Assembly: GCA_024233285.1 (NCBI GenBank)
Contig: JACKPU010000002.1
Location: 1 to 64,000, forward strand
Direction of reading: 5' to 3'
Length of the DNA stretch: 64,000 nt
Source of the DNA: Opitutaceae bacterium
GTDB lineage: Bacteria; Verrucomicrobiota; Verrucomicrobiia; Opitutales; Opitutaceae
The translations under genes were made by a program, and so were the position numbers. The notes beneath the pieces were generated by a model. It was not told where the DNA came from and searched no databases. It saw only the letters and a program-made list of their open reading frames with translations. This document shows, in pieces, positions 23,746-32,677 of the stretch (position 1 is the stretch's first letter; each line of letters begins with the position of its first letter).

Positions 23746-25324
23746 ATTTCAATGCGTCCGCCGCGGCATCGGCGCAGCGCATGCCGTCGAGCGCTGCGCT
23801 GACGATGCCACCGGCGAAACCCGCGCCTTCACCGCAAGGATACAGGCCGGCGACTTCGGGGTGTTGCAGGGTCGTGTCGTCGCGCGGGATGCGCACCGGG
23901 GAACTAGTGCGAGTTTCACAACCGATGAGTTGCGCGTCGTTGCTTACGTAGCCGGGCATTTGTTGCCCAAAGAGTTTCAGCCCCTGTTTCAAGCGCCACG
24001 CAATGGGCCCCGGTAATAGTTTGTCGAGTCGCGCCGGGTGCAAGCCGGGGAAATAGCTCGTCTTGTTCAGCTCCGGTGAAAGCAAGCCCGCCATGAAATC
24101 CGGCACGCGTTGCGCAGGCGCGACCTGGCCGCCGCCGCCGGCTTGCTTGGTCGCTTGTTCGAGAGCCTTTTGCATCGCGACGCCAGCCAGCACGCCGTGG
24201 TCGGCTTGAAACTCGGCCGTGTCCTCGGGTTCGACAGTGACGACGAAGCCGCTGTTGGCGAAAGGCGAATCCCGGCGCGAAAGGCTCATGCCGTTGACCA
24301 CGACCTCGTCGTTTTCCGTGGCGGCCGGCACAATGAAACCGCCGGGGCACATGCAGAACGAATGCACGCCGCGGTCCTTGATCTTGGTTGCGAGGCGATA
24401 GCTGGCGGCGGGCAGCAAGGCGGGCCGTTCGTGTCCGGCGGGGTAATGATATTGGCGCGCATCAATGAACGCCTGCGGGTGCTCGATGCGCACGCCCATC
24501 GCGAAGGGTTTGGGTTCGAGCCGGATGTTTTCCGACTGCAGCAGCCGGTAAATGTCGCGGGCACTGTGGCCGGTGGCGAGGATCACCCCGTCGCCGATGA
24601 ATTCGCGATTGTCGGTGGTGGTGACGCCGATCAGTCGGTCGTCGCGGCGGATGAAACCGCTGACCTTGGTTTGAAAATGCACCTCGCCACCCGCGGCGAT
24701 GATGCTGCCGCGCATGGCCTTCACAACATTGGGCAGCAAGTTCGAACCGATGTGCGGATGCGCATCGACCAGAATCGCCTCGGGGGCGCCGTGCGCTACG
24801 AACGTGCGGTAAACGTCGGCGACCGGTCCCCGTTTGGTCGCGCGCGTGTAGAGTTTCCCGTCGGAAAAAGTGCCGGCACCACCTTCACCGAAGCAATAAT
24901 TGGAATCCTCAATCACCCGGCCTTCGCGCAGGATCGGGGCGAGGTCAAAACGCCGCGCCGAGGCGTCCTTGCCGCGTTCGAGCACGATCGGTTTCAAACC
25001 GCGTTCGATCAGACGCAGCGCGGCGAACAGGCCGGCAGGCCCGGCGCCGACCACGATGATGCGTTTGGCGCCGGCCGGAACCGCGGGATAGTCCGGCGTG
25101 GGCGCGGGTTCGGCGGGCAGTTTGCCGTCGATCGCAACTTCGAGGCGAAGTTGGATTTTGATGTCGCGCTTGCGGGCGTCGATGGAGTGTTTGCGCAGCC
25201 GGATTTCGCCGATGCGATCCGGAGTGACGCCCAGTTGCCGGGCCGCCGCCTGCACGCGCGCAGCGCCATCCTCGGAAATGGCGAGGGGCAGGATGACATC
25301 AACCGTCTCAATCCGCACGGACAT
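23744..25324 (-). CDS. FAD-dependent oxidoreductase-like protein (COG2509 type)
   Basis: A 526-residue flavoprotein-like protein. An N-terminal ferredoxin-like part (about 1-75: IGEIRLRKHSIDARKRDIKIQLRLEV) precedes the FAD-binding Rossmann motif VGAGPAGLFAALRLIERG and the second motif GDGVILATGHSARDIY. Later blocks include SFCMCPGGFIVPAATENDEVVVNGMS and the C-terminal GLYPCGEGAGFAGGIVSAALDGM, which completes the FAD site. This order fits the COG2509 family, whose reaction is unknown. The start at 25324 (MSVRIE) is preferred because homologs begin here; the frame continues upstream to 25387. It diverges from the YyaL-type gene, with 90 bases between starts. Confidence 0.88.
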   Translation of the reverse strand: MSVRIETVDVILPLAISEDGAARVQAAARQLGVTPDRIGEIRLRKHSIDARKRDIKIQLRLEVAIDGKLPAEPAPTPDYPAVPAGAKRIIVVGAGPAGLFAALRLIERGLKPIVLERGKDASARRFDLAPILREGRVIEDSNYCFGEGGAGTFSDGKLYTRATKRGPVADVYRTFVAHGAPEAILVDAHPHIGSNLLPNVVKAMRGSIIAAGGEVHFQTKVSGFIRRDDRLIGVTTTDNREFIGDGVILATGHSARDIYRLLQSENIRLEPKPFAMGVRIEHPQAFIDARQYHYPAGHERPALLPAASYRLATKIKDRGVHSFCMCPGGFIVPAATENDEVVVNGMSLSRRDSPFANSGFVVTVEPEDTAEFQADHGVLAGVAMQKALEQATKQAGGGGQVAPAQRVPDFMAGLLSPELNKTSYFPGLHPARLDKLLPGPIAWRLKQGLKLFGQQMPGYVSNDAQLIGCETRTSSPVRIPRDDTTLQHPEVAGLYPCGEGAGFAGGIVSAALDGMRCADAAADALK

Positions 25325-25414
25325 GGAGCATGACGAAGACGGGTTGCGCGAAAACTTCAAGTGCTCCGCCGGGGAAACGTTTGCCATCGCTTTGAATTGG
25401 GCGAGGTTGGCGTG

Positions 25415-27580
25415 ATGTCGAATGCCTTAGCTCGAGAAAAATCGCCCTACCTGCTGCAACATGCGGATAATCCCGTGCAGTGGCTGCCATGGGGCGAAGC
25501 GGCTTTCGCCAAGGCCCGCGAAGAACAGAAGCCGATTTTCCTGAGCATTGGTTATTCGACCTGTCACTGGTGTCATGTGATGGCGCACGAATCGTTTGCC
25601 AACGAGGAAGTGGCCGCGCTGCTCAACGACCATTTTGTGCCCGTTAAAGTGGATCGTGAAGAGCGGCCGGATGTGGACAAGGTTTACATGAGTTACGTGC
25701 AGGCCTATACGGGCCATGGGGGCTGGCCGCTGAGCGCGTGGCTGACGCCGGAGTTGAAACCGTTCTTCGGCGGCACGTATTTTCCGCCGGAGGACCGGCA
25801 TGGGCGGGCGGGTTTCCCGTCCCTGTTGAGGGCCATTGCGAAAGGCTGGCGGGACGAACGCGACAAGCTGATGCGCGAGGCTGATCGCGTGATCACCGCG
25901 CTGCGTGATTATCATGCGGAGCGGGCGGGCGAGAACGATCCGGGTGAACATCTGGCCGAGCAAGGGGGCGAGGCGTTCGAAAAGGGCTTTCAGTATTTCT
26001 ACGAGAGTTTCGACGAACACAAAGGCGGCTTTGACAACGCGCCGAAATTCCCCCGGGCTTCGAACCTGAACTTTCTGTTCCGGTGCGCGGCGGTGCAGGG
26101 CATCGAGTCAGAGTTGGGCCGCATGGCTCTCAACATGGCGACCACGACGCTGCAAAAGATGGCGGCAGGCGGCATCCATGATCACATCGGCGGAGGCTTT
26201 CACCGCTACTCGGTGGATGACGGGTGGTTCGTGCCTCATTTTGAAAAGATGCTCTACGATCAGGCGCAGATTGCGATCAACCTGCTCGACGCCCATCAGG
26301 CCGCGGACGACGAACGCTTTGCGTGGGTGGCCCGTGGAATCTTCGACTATGTATTGCGTGACCTCGCGCATTATGCCGGTGGGTTTTACTCAGCGGAGGA
26401 CGCGGATTCGCTGCTCAAGCACGGTGCGCCGGATCATGCCGAGGGGGCGTTTTACGTTTGGACGCATGCGGAACTGCAAGCGGCCTTGGGTGAAGACACG
26501 GCCTTTTTCTGCCAGCATTTCGGTGTGACGCCGGAAGGAAACGTGCCGGCGCATTTGGATCCGCAAAGCGAATTCACGGGAAAGAACATTCTGCATCAGC
26601 GGCAGTCGCTGGCGGTGACGGCGAGCAAGTTCGGTCTGGAGCCGGGGCCCGCGGCGGAAAAGCTGGCGGGATTGCTGGCCAAGCTGCGCGCCGTGCGCGC
26701 GCGCCGGCCGCGGCCGCATCTGGACGACAAGATCATCACCGCATGGAACGGCCTGATGATTTCGGCCCTGGCGCGCGCGGTCGTTTCATCCGCACCCTGC
26801 CTCCGGGACCAACGCCCGGCGTATCGCGAGGCGGCGATCCGGGCGGCGAAATTTGTGGCGGCCGAGCTCTACGATGAATCCCGCGGCGTGCTCTATCGCA
26901 ACTATCGCGAGGGACGCGGGATCAACGAAGCGTTTGCCGAGGATTATGCGTATTTAATCGCCGGGCTGCTGGATCTTTATGAGGCGACGTTCGATGAAAC
27001 ATGGCTGCGCTGGGCGGACCGGTTGCAGCAAACGATGGATGAACGTTTTCTCGATGAAAAATCCGGTGGCTATTTCAACTCCGCGGCGGACGACCCCAGC
27101 ATCGTGCTGCGCTTGAAGGAGGATTACGATGGCGCCGAGCCGACGCCGGGTTCAGTGGCCGCATCCAATCTGCTGCGACTGGCGGCGATAACCCATGATG
27201 AAGCCCGCAAGATCCGCGGACGCTGCACGATTACCGCCGCGCAGGCGGTGTGGATGAAATCACCCCAAGCATTGCCGGAAATGCTGTGTGCACTGGAGCG
27301 GGTTTTGGAAACCCCGAAGCAGGTCGTGCTGGTCGGCGATCCGACGGCGGCAGACTTCATTGAACTGGTCGCGGTTTGTCATGAACGCCTCGGCGCGCGG
27401 CGCACGCTTTTGGCGATCAATCCCCGAGACGACACGGGTTCCTGGCTGCGTGAGCGTGCGCCCTGGTTGGCCGACATGCAGATGATAAACGGCCGTGCGA
27501 CCGCGTATGTTTGCGAAAATTTTACCTGTCAGGCGCCGGTCACAGTTGCAGCTGAACTGAGGAAACAATTGTATTCCTGA
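25415..27580 (+). CDS. YyaL/SSP411-type thioredoxin-domain protein
   Basis: A 721-residue cytoplasmic protein of the DUF255/YyaL (spermatogenesis-associated protein 20) family. An N-terminal thioredoxin-like domain (about 1-165) has NPVQWLPWGEAAFAKA and the redox-like motif Cys50-His-Trp-Cys53 in STCHWCHVMAHESF. The rest is a six-hairpin (alpha/alpha)6 barrel like N-acylglucosamine 2-epimerase, with GGIHDHIGGGFHRYSVD, PHFEKMLYDQAQ, YSAEDADS, EGAFYVWT and DDKIITAWNGLMISAL. Substrate and activity are unknown. Length matches the family (about 680-730). A short Leu/Ala stretch near 455-470 is the only variable insert. It is followed within 15 bases by the response regulator gene. Confidence 0.92.
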   Translation: MSNALAREKSPYLLQHADNPVQWLPWGEAAFAKAREEQKPIFLSIGYSTCHWCHVMAHESFANEEVAALLNDHFVPVKVDREERPDVDKVYMSYVQAYTGHGGWPLSAWLTPELKPFFGGTYFPPEDRHGRAGFPSLLRAIAKGWRDERDKLMREADRVITALRDYHAERAGENDPGEHLAEQGGEAFEKGFQYFYESFDEHKGGFDNAPKFPRASNLNFLFRCAAVQGIESELGRMALNMATTTLQKMAAGGIHDHIGGGFHRYSVDDGWFVPHFEKMLYDQAQIAINLLDAHQAADDERFAWVARGIFDYVLRDLAHYAGGFYSAEDADSLLKHGAPDHAEGAFYVWTHAELQAALGEDTAFFCQHFGVTPEGNVPAHLDPQSEFTGKNILHQRQSLAVTASKFGLEPGPAAEKLAGLLAKLRAVRARRPRPHLDDKIITAWNGLMISALARAVVSSAPCLRDQRPAYREAAIRAAKFVAAELYDESRGVLYRNYREGRGINEAFAEDYAYLIAGLLDLYEATFDETWLRWADRLQQTMDERFLDEKSGGYFNSAADDPSIVLRLKEDYDGAEPTPGSVAASNLLRLAAITHDEARKIRGRCTITAAQAVWMKSPQALPEMLCALERVLETPKQVVLVGDPTAADFIELVAVCHERLGARRTLLAINPRDDTGSWLRERAPWLADMQMINGRATAYVCENFTCQAPVTVAAELRKQLYS

Positions 27581-27594
27581 CATCGCTGATTTGC

Positions 27595-28206
27595 ATGCCT
27601 GTTGACTCCATGATGAATCCCGCCCCGCATAAAGTGCTCGCGGTTGAAGACGACGCCGTGGCGCGACGCGTCCTCTGCCAGGCCCTGGTCAAACTCGGGC
27701 ATGAAGTGGTGGCGGCGGCCGATGGCGAGGAAGCTTGGAGCAAATTACAGGAGGAGCCGTTTCGCTTGGTGGTAAGCGACTGGCGGATGCCGGATGTCGA
27801 CGGCTTGGAGTTGTGCCGGCGCATTCGCGAGCGGCCGCGCGAGGATTACGTTTATTTCATTCTGCTCACCGGCGTGGATGCGACGGAGGCGAATCAACGC
27901 GAAGCCGCGGATGCGGGCGTGGACGATTTCCTGACCAAGCCGCTCAAATTCAATGAACTGTGGATGCGCCTGCGCGTGGCCGGCCGGATTCTCGGTTACA
28001 CCCGTCAAGTGCGCCAGTTGGAGGAACTGATGCCGATTTGTTCCTACTGCAAAAAAATCCGCGACGACAAAAATTACTGGCAGCAAATCGAAGGCTATAT
28101 CAACGAGCGGACGGGCAGCGAATTCAGCCACTCGGTTTGTCCGGATTGCTATCAGCGCGTGGTGATTCCGGAGATCGAACAAATAACCAAGCATGGCCAA
28201 GCCTGA
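27595..28206 (+). CDS. Response regulator with C-terminal Cys4 motif
   Basis: A 203-residue protein. Receiver residues 14-130 have an acidic pocket (VEDDA), phospho-acceptor Asp62 in VVSDWRMPDVDG, Thr in LLTGVDA and Lys115 in LTKPLKF. Instead of a DNA-binding domain it ends with a short module (about 143-190) containing Cys149-x-x-Cys152 (ICSYCKKIRDD) and Cys182-x-x-Cys185 (SVCPDCY), separated by YWQQIEGYINERTG. Such PICxxCKxIRD tails occur on several bacterial signalling proteins and probably bind a metal. No histidine kinase is adjacent. In-frame ATGs at 27610 and 27613 are alternative starts. The 3-prime end overlaps slyX by 14 bases. Confidence 0.88.
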   Translation: MPVDSMMNPAPHKVLAVEDDAVARRVLCQALVKLGHEVVAAADGEEAWSKLQEEPFRLVVSDWRMPDVDGLELCRRIRERPREDYVYFILLTGVDATEANQREAADAGVDDFLTKPLKFNELWMRLRVAGRILGYTRQVRQLEELMPICSYCKKIRDDKNYWQQIEGYINERTGSEFSHSVCPDCYQRVVIPEIEQITKHGQA

Positions 28207-28396
28207 GGACATTCACCGGCTGGAGGAAAAGATCGCTTACCTTGAGCGCCATGTAGGCGAGCAGGACAAGGCCATGCTGGAGATGGCCCGGCAGCTCGAC
28301 TTGTTAAGGCGCGAAATGGGTCTGATGCGCGAGCGCCTGACTGAGACGAAGGCGCCGGACGCGCCCATGACGGACGAAAAACCACCGCATTACTGA
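28193..28396 (+). CDS. slyX: SlyX-family coiled-coil protein
   Basis: A 67-residue protein matching the SlyX family: IHRLEEKIAYLERHVGEQDKAMLEMARQLDLLRREMGLM is a continuous heptad coil, followed by a short acidic/Pro tail ending in PPHY, the usual SlyX ending. The family's function is unknown. Its start lies inside the response regulator gene (14-base overlap in another frame), so translation is probably coupled. It overlaps the end of the opposite-strand methyltransferase gene by seven bases. Confidence 0.85.
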   Translation: MAKPEDIHRLEEKIAYLERHVGEQDKAMLEMARQLDLLRREMGLMRERLTETKAPDAPMTDEKPPHY

Positions 28397-29331
28397 CGGC
28401 CGGGTTTCATCCCGCTGGCCAGCAGGGTGGTGAAGTGCGGTTCGTGCTCCTCGTGCGCAACCGGGCCGACCTCGACTTGAATAAAGCCCGCTTTTTTGAG
28501 GAACGCATGCAGGGTGCTCTCCTTGAAACCGAGCCACACGTCGGCATACAGCTCATGTGCCTTCTCGAAATTATGTTCGTTGAGATCGAGGATGAGAAGC
28601 TGTCCGCCGGGTTTGAGGATGCGGAAGGCTTCGTTGACCGCGGTCTGCGGATGCTGGGCGTGGTGCAGTGCCTGGGACAAGATGGCGAGATCCACCGATT
28701 TGTCACCGAGCGGGACCTTCTCGATGTCACCGAGTTTGTAGGCGAGGTTATCGAGCCCGTTTTTTTGGGCGAGTTCGGTGCCGACCTCGACCATGCGCGG
28801 CGAATTGTCGATGCACCACACTTGTCTGGCGCGGCGGGCGAGCAGCTGGGAAATGAGGCCTTCGCCGGCGCCGAGATCGGCGATTGTGATCGCGGGCGTG
28901 AGACGCAAAGCCAGATGGCCGATGGCTTCCCATGAGCGGCCCGGGCAATAATTTTTGCCCAAACGACCGGCAATGAGATTGAAATACTGCTCTTGTGTGC
29001 GGCGGCGTTTTTGCAGGGTGCGCTCAAGGTTTTCGGCATCCTCGGCGAGCGCAGGATCGTCCTCGACCGTAAGGAGCGCGGCATGCAGCAAATCGAGCTG
29101 TGGTTGCGACAGATCCCCGCGCAGCGAATAAAACGCCTTTTTGCCTTCGCGCCGATCGCTCACGACATCGGCCTGGCGGAGCAGGGCGAGTTGGGACGAG
29201 ATGCGCGACTGCCCCATGCCGAGCACTTCCTGCAGCTCGGCGACCGACAGTTCCTCGCGACGCAGAAGGGCCAGCAGACGCAGTCGGGTGGAATCGGAAA
29301 TGACTTTAAGAATATCCCAGGAAGCGCTCAC
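28390..29331 (-). CDS. ArsR-type regulator fused to SAM methyltransferase
   Basis: A 313-residue two-domain protein. The N-terminal winged helix (about 5-85: ILKVISDSTRLRLLALLRREELSVAELQEVLGMGQSRISSQLALLRQADVV) is ArsR/SmtB-like. The C-terminal class I methyltransferase (about 130-300) has motif I IADLGAGEGLISQLLA, acidic motif II VWCIDNSP, and LGDIEKVPLGDKSVDLAILSQALHHAQ with LKPGGQLLILDL. This fusion is widespread in bacteria, where it often lies near methionine or SAM genes; here no such gene is adjacent. No metal-binding Cys pair is seen in the regulator part. The start is taken as the GTG at 29331 (VSASWDILK), since the upstream frame is Cys/Arg-rich and unlike the family. Confidence 0.88.
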   Translation of the reverse strand: MSASWDILKVISDSTRLRLLALLRREELSVAELQEVLGMGQSRISSQLALLRQADVVSDRREGKKAFYSLRGDLSQPQLDLLHAALLTVEDDPALAEDAENLERTLQKRRRTQEQYFNLIAGRLGKNYCPGRSWEAIGHLALRLTPAITIADLGAGEGLISQLLARRARQVWCIDNSPRMVEVGTELAQKNGLDNLAYKLGDIEKVPLGDKSVDLAILSQALHHAQHPQTAVNEAFRILKPGGQLLILDLNEHNFEKAHELYADVWLGFKESTLHAFLKKAGFIQVEVGPVAHEEHEPHFTTLLASGMKPGRQ

Positions 29332-29389
29332 GCCCGCACAGGCTGGGCGGACCCGGGCGCAAATGCAATGCCGGGACGCGGGCAACAAA

Positions 29390-29416
29390 AAGGCGGGGTC
29401 GTGGTGACCCCGCCTT
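29390..29416 (-). terminator. Rho-independent terminator of the long greA-like gene
   Basis: A perfect 11-bp stem (AAGGCGGGGTC / GACCCCGCCTT) with a 5-base loop. Read on the minus strand it is followed by T-rich sequence (TTTTTG). It lies 21 bases after the greA-like stop. Confidence 0.85.
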
Positions 29417-29437
29417 GGCGTTTAAAATCAGAACCGG

Positions 29438-31285
29438 TCAGAGCGTGTCCACGTAGCGGGTGATGCTGACGATGGTGTAGGTCTCTTCGTTCGTGCCGGA
29501 CTTGACCGTGACGGTCTCGTTGACCTTCTTGCCGAGGAGGGCGGTGCCGAGGGCGGTCTTGTAGGAGATGATATTGTTGTCCGGATCGCCGTCCCACGCG
29601 CCGAGGATGGTATAGCGGGTGGTCTGGCCGTTGCCGATGCTGGTGACGTCGACAATGGTGCCGACGCTGACCTGTTCGGTGGTGGCTTCGGTGAAGTCGG
29701 TGATGCGGGCGCGGCCGAGGTCGCGTTCGAGCAGAGACTTCTGCGCCATGAGGACGGATTGGTCCTGCTTGGCCATCTTGTATTCGGAGTTTTCCTTGAG
29801 GTCGCCGTGTTCACGCGCGGTAGCGATCGCCTTGGAGTTCTCCGGAATCTTCTTGGACACGATGGTCTCGTATTCCTCGCGCTTGCGGGCATGGCTGGCG
29901 CGGGAGACGAGGAGCTGCTCGTCCTTGCCCTCGGCGTCCGCGGCGACGAGCGACTGGATGCTGGGGAAAATTTTGATGAAGCGGGCGAGCAGCGACTTCT
30001 TGGTGAGTTCCTCGAAGCCCTGATTGAGCATCAGGGTGTTGGCGAGATCGCGGGCGGTCTCCGGATCAGCCGTGGAAAGCAGATCGCCGATGAGTTCGGT
30101 GTCTTCGCTGAGGATGTCGGCCAGCGGGATGCGGCGGGCGGTGGAGGCTTGCAACGCCTCGTAATCGATCGCGAAGAAAATGGCACTGAGCAGGCGCGGC
30201 GTGATGAGATCGTTGAGCAGCTTGGCGAATTTCTTCGAGTGGCGGTTCTTGACGATCCAGAGCAGGACCGGAGCGCGGAGATTTTGCTCGGTCTGCCAGC
30301 GCTTGAGCGCGGCGGCGAGCTCATCGGCGTGGTCGTTCTCGACGAGGAAATTGATGCACTCGGTGGTGAATTTGCCCTGCGAGATCTTCAACAGATTGAA
30401 GATGATGTCGCGGGACTCGATCGGGTGCGTCTCGTTGATGAGTTCGAGGAAGCGGCGTTGGAAATGAACCGGGATCGTGTCGGCGATGCCGGGGAGATCG
30501 CGGACATCGGAGATGAGCGAGGCTTGGGAGGGCTCGTATTCAGTTGCCTCGGTGCCGAGCATTTTCGCGAGGTCATCGCGGACGGCGGCGCCATGCAGGC
30601 GCTCGGCCTTGTCGAGCTGGTTGCTGTCGCGCACGGCCTCCACGACGCCCTGCAAGATCTCGGAGAGGTCGTCTTTGAGGTCCTTTTCCGAAAGGCTGTC
30701 CAGCAGCTCGACCGCGAGGCCGATCCGGCGGCGGGCCGAGCGGGTGCCCTTGAATTGTTCGAGGATTTCGTCTTCGGCGGAAACGGGGGTTTCACGGAGA
30801 ATGTAACACTCGGTCTTCTTGGCGGGAATCGCGACGCGCGGATCCTTGGCGATGGCCTTGCGGGCGGCGGACCACCATTTCTTGAACTTGGCCTCACCGA
30901 CGACTTGGGCCAGCACGATTTCGATCTCGATCGCGGTGGCGGCATTGTTCGGGTAGGACTCCAGCGCCTCGACGAGCAATTGTGGGGGATTGTCGCTGAT
31001 CAGCTCGGCAATTTTTTCCGGCTCGGTTTCTTTGCGCACGAGCAGGTGGTTCGCCGGCAACACTTCCATCGTGTTGATACAGAACGCCGGATCCATGGGG
31101 TGACCGGGCTTGTCCTTGAAATCGATGATGAGGCGTTGGGCGCCTTCGTCGTAGCTTTTGATCTGGCCGAAACCCCAACTGCGATGCACGCAATAGGACC
31201 CGGGCGTCATGGCTTCCAATTTGGCTTTGGCGGCCTTCAGGGTCGGGTTCTTGGCAATTAATGCGGAGACTGCTTCAGAATTCAT
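29438..31285 (-). CDS. greA: Long GreA/GreB-family transcript cleavage factor
   Basis: A 615-residue protein in place of the usual 158-residue GreA. The C-terminal part (about 455-615) is a full GreA: the coiled coil carries AREHGDLKENSEY with acidic-tip Asp495 and Glu498, and the FKBP-like domain follows with VGTIVDVTSIG, YTILGAWDGDPDNNIISYKTALG and GKKVNETVTV. The preceding 450 residues are mostly helical, with an N-terminal beta part (SYCVHRSWGFGQIKSYDEGAQRLIIDF) resembling a CarD/TRCF-like RNA-polymerase-interaction fold, which is inference. Chlamydial GreA is likewise long. It should rescue backtracked RNA polymerase. It diverges from rsmB; no other gene is in its unit. Confidence 0.92.
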   Translation of the reverse strand: MNSEAVSALIAKNPTLKAAKAKLEAMTPGSYCVHRSWGFGQIKSYDEGAQRLIIDFKDKPGHPMDPAFCINTMEVLPANHLLVRKETEPEKIAELISDNPPQLLVEALESYPNNAATAIEIEIVLAQVVGEAKFKKWWSAARKAIAKDPRVAIPAKKTECYILRETPVSAEDEILEQFKGTRSARRRIGLAVELLDSLSEKDLKDDLSEILQGVVEAVRDSNQLDKAERLHGAAVRDDLAKMLGTEATEYEPSQASLISDVRDLPGIADTIPVHFQRRFLELINETHPIESRDIIFNLLKISQGKFTTECINFLVENDHADELAAALKRWQTEQNLRAPVLLWIVKNRHSKKFAKLLNDLITPRLLSAIFFAIDYEALQASTARRIPLADILSEDTELIGDLLSTADPETARDLANTLMLNQGFEELTKKSLLARFIKIFPSIQSLVAADAEGKDEQLLVSRASHARKREEYETIVSKKIPENSKAIATAREHGDLKENSEYKMAKQDQSVLMAQKSLLERDLGRARITDFTEATTEQVSVGTIVDVTSIGNGQTTRYTILGAWDGDPDNNIISYKTALGTALLGKKVNETVTVKSGTNEETYTIVSITRYVDTL

Positions 31286-31339
31286 GATTGCGTGTTGGAA
31301 AGACGGTAAGGATTTAGTTCAGCTTACAATGACGTGTAT

Positions 31340-31345
31340 TGTCAA
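31340..31345 (-). promoter_or_regulatory. Candidate -35 element for the greA-like gene
   Basis: TTGACA (minus strand) lies about 55 bases before the greA-like ATG in the 81-base divergent region. The expected -10 position 16-18 bases on shows only weak matches (TGAACT), so this is a suggestion only. Confidence 0.3.
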
Positions 31346-31366
31346 ACAGTGTATCGGATTAAACCC

Positions 31367-32677
31367 ATGCGTGCCGTAAATAACGATTCCCAAGGAGCTT
31401 GGGTCAACGCCTCCCGGCTGATCGCCCGGTGGCTCGAGCAACGTGAACGCGTGGATGCCCTCTTTGAGGCGCTGCCGGCACAACTTTCGGCGGTCGAGCG
31501 CGCGCGCTGCCAGCATTTGGTTTTTGGAGTGATCCGGCATTACGGCCGGCTCGAAACCGCCCTCGACAGTCTGATCGCACATCGTCCGCGCTTTTCGACG
31601 CGGGCCGTGCTTTACGTGGCCGGGTTCGAGCTGATCGAGGCGGCGGGGGGCGAGGAGAGTGAAGGCCAGGTGCCCAAAATCGTGCACCATGCGGTTGAAC
31701 AGACGAAGCATCTGGCGAGCCCGGCGGAAGCACGCTTGGTCAACGCTGTGGTGCGAAAACTTGCGCCGCTCCTCGCACAGCCGGCGCCGCCGAAGCTGGC
31801 GCGGCCGGAAGTGCTGGCAGAGTATTTCTCGCACCCGGTCTGGCTGGTGAAGCGCTGGCTGCAGCAGTTCGGTGCCGACGCGACGCGCCGTTTGCTGGAG
31901 TGGAACCAGACGCCGGCGCGGTTATTCGTGCGCTGGCGCGCGGGCGACGAGCCGACGCCGGAGTTTTTGCAACCCACGCCTTGGCCCGGGTTTTTCGAGG
32001 CCGCGCCGGGGCACTGGGGCGAATTGGAGGCGCTGTTCAAAGCGGGAAAGCTTTTCGTGCAGGACCCCGCGACCCGGCATGCGATCGAGGCGCTTGATCC
32101 GCAGGCGGGCGAAGACGTGCTCGATCTCTGCGCCGCGCCGGGAGGCAAGAGCGTGGCGATCGCGGATGCGATGAATGCGCACGGCGGCGGCGGTCGCATC
32201 GTGGCGTTGGATTTGCCCGGCCCGCGCATCGCACGGCTGCAACGCAACCTGGCCGATGTGCTGGGCGTGGATGTGGCCGTGGTGCAGGCGGATTTACTCA
32301 AGGATGCCGGGCGCATCCTGCGCGAGCTGGAGTTACCGCTCGCTTATCCGGCGGTGCTGCTTGACGCGCCGTGCAGCAACACCGGCGTCATGCGGCATCG
32401 CATCGACGTGAAGTGGCGTTTGCAGGAGAACGATTTTCGCAAGCACTCGCGGCAGCAGCTCTCGTTGCTGCATGGGGCGGCGCGGTTGACGGCGCCGGGC
32501 GGCCGATTGGTCTATTCAACCTGCAGCATTGATGCCGATGAAAACGAAGCCGTCATCAAGGCGTTTTTCGAAAGCCGGGCGGGCGGGGCGTTCACCTTGG
32601 AGAACAGCGTGACGAGTTTCCCGTGGGACGCGGGTCATGATGGCGCCGGGGTGTTCCTGCTGCGCCGCCGCGATTGA
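31367..32677 (+). CDS. rsmB: 16S rRNA (cytosine-C5)-methyltransferase, RsmB-like
   Basis: A 436-residue RNA m5C methyltransferase. An N-terminal NusB-like RNA-binding helical domain (about 10-140: ASRLIARWLEQRERVDALFE, VFGVIRHYGRLETALDSLI) is followed by the catalytic domain with motif I LDLCAAPGGKSVAIADAM, DAPCSNTGVMRHRIDVKWRL (Cys336) and YSTCSIDADENE (Cys386). Both cysteines used by m5C RNA methyltransferases are present. The NusB-like domain is the mark of RsmB (Fmu/Sun), which methylates C967 of 16S rRNA. The ATG at 31367 is preferred because the earlier ATG at 31334 only adds an unlikely leader. It is divergent from the greA-like gene and convergent with the aspartyl protease gene. Confidence 0.9.
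   Translation: MRAVNNDSQGAWVNASRLIARWLEQRERVDALFEALPAQLSAVERARCQHLVFGVIRHYGRLETALDSLIAHRPRFSTRAVLYVAGFELIEAAGGEESEGQVPKIVHHAVEQTKHLASPAEARLVNAVVRKLAPLLAQPAPPKLARPEVLAEYFSHPVWLVKRWLQQFGADATRRLLEWNQTPARLFVRWRAGDEPTPEFLQPTPWPGFFEAAPGHWGELEALFKAGKLFVQDPATRHAIEALDPQAGEDVLDLCAAPGGKSVAIADAMNAHGGGGRIVALDLPGPRIARLQRNLADVLGVDVAVVQADLLKDAGRILRELELPLAYPAVLLDAPCSNTGVMRHRIDVKWRLQENDFRKHSRQQLSLLHGAARLTAPGGRLVYSTCSIDADENEAVIKAFFESRAGGAFTLENSVTSFPWDAGHDGAGVFLLRRRD

Noticed and set aside
29759..31261. 500-residue plus-strand frame
   Set aside because: Antisense shadow of the long greA-like gene; no recognisable domain.
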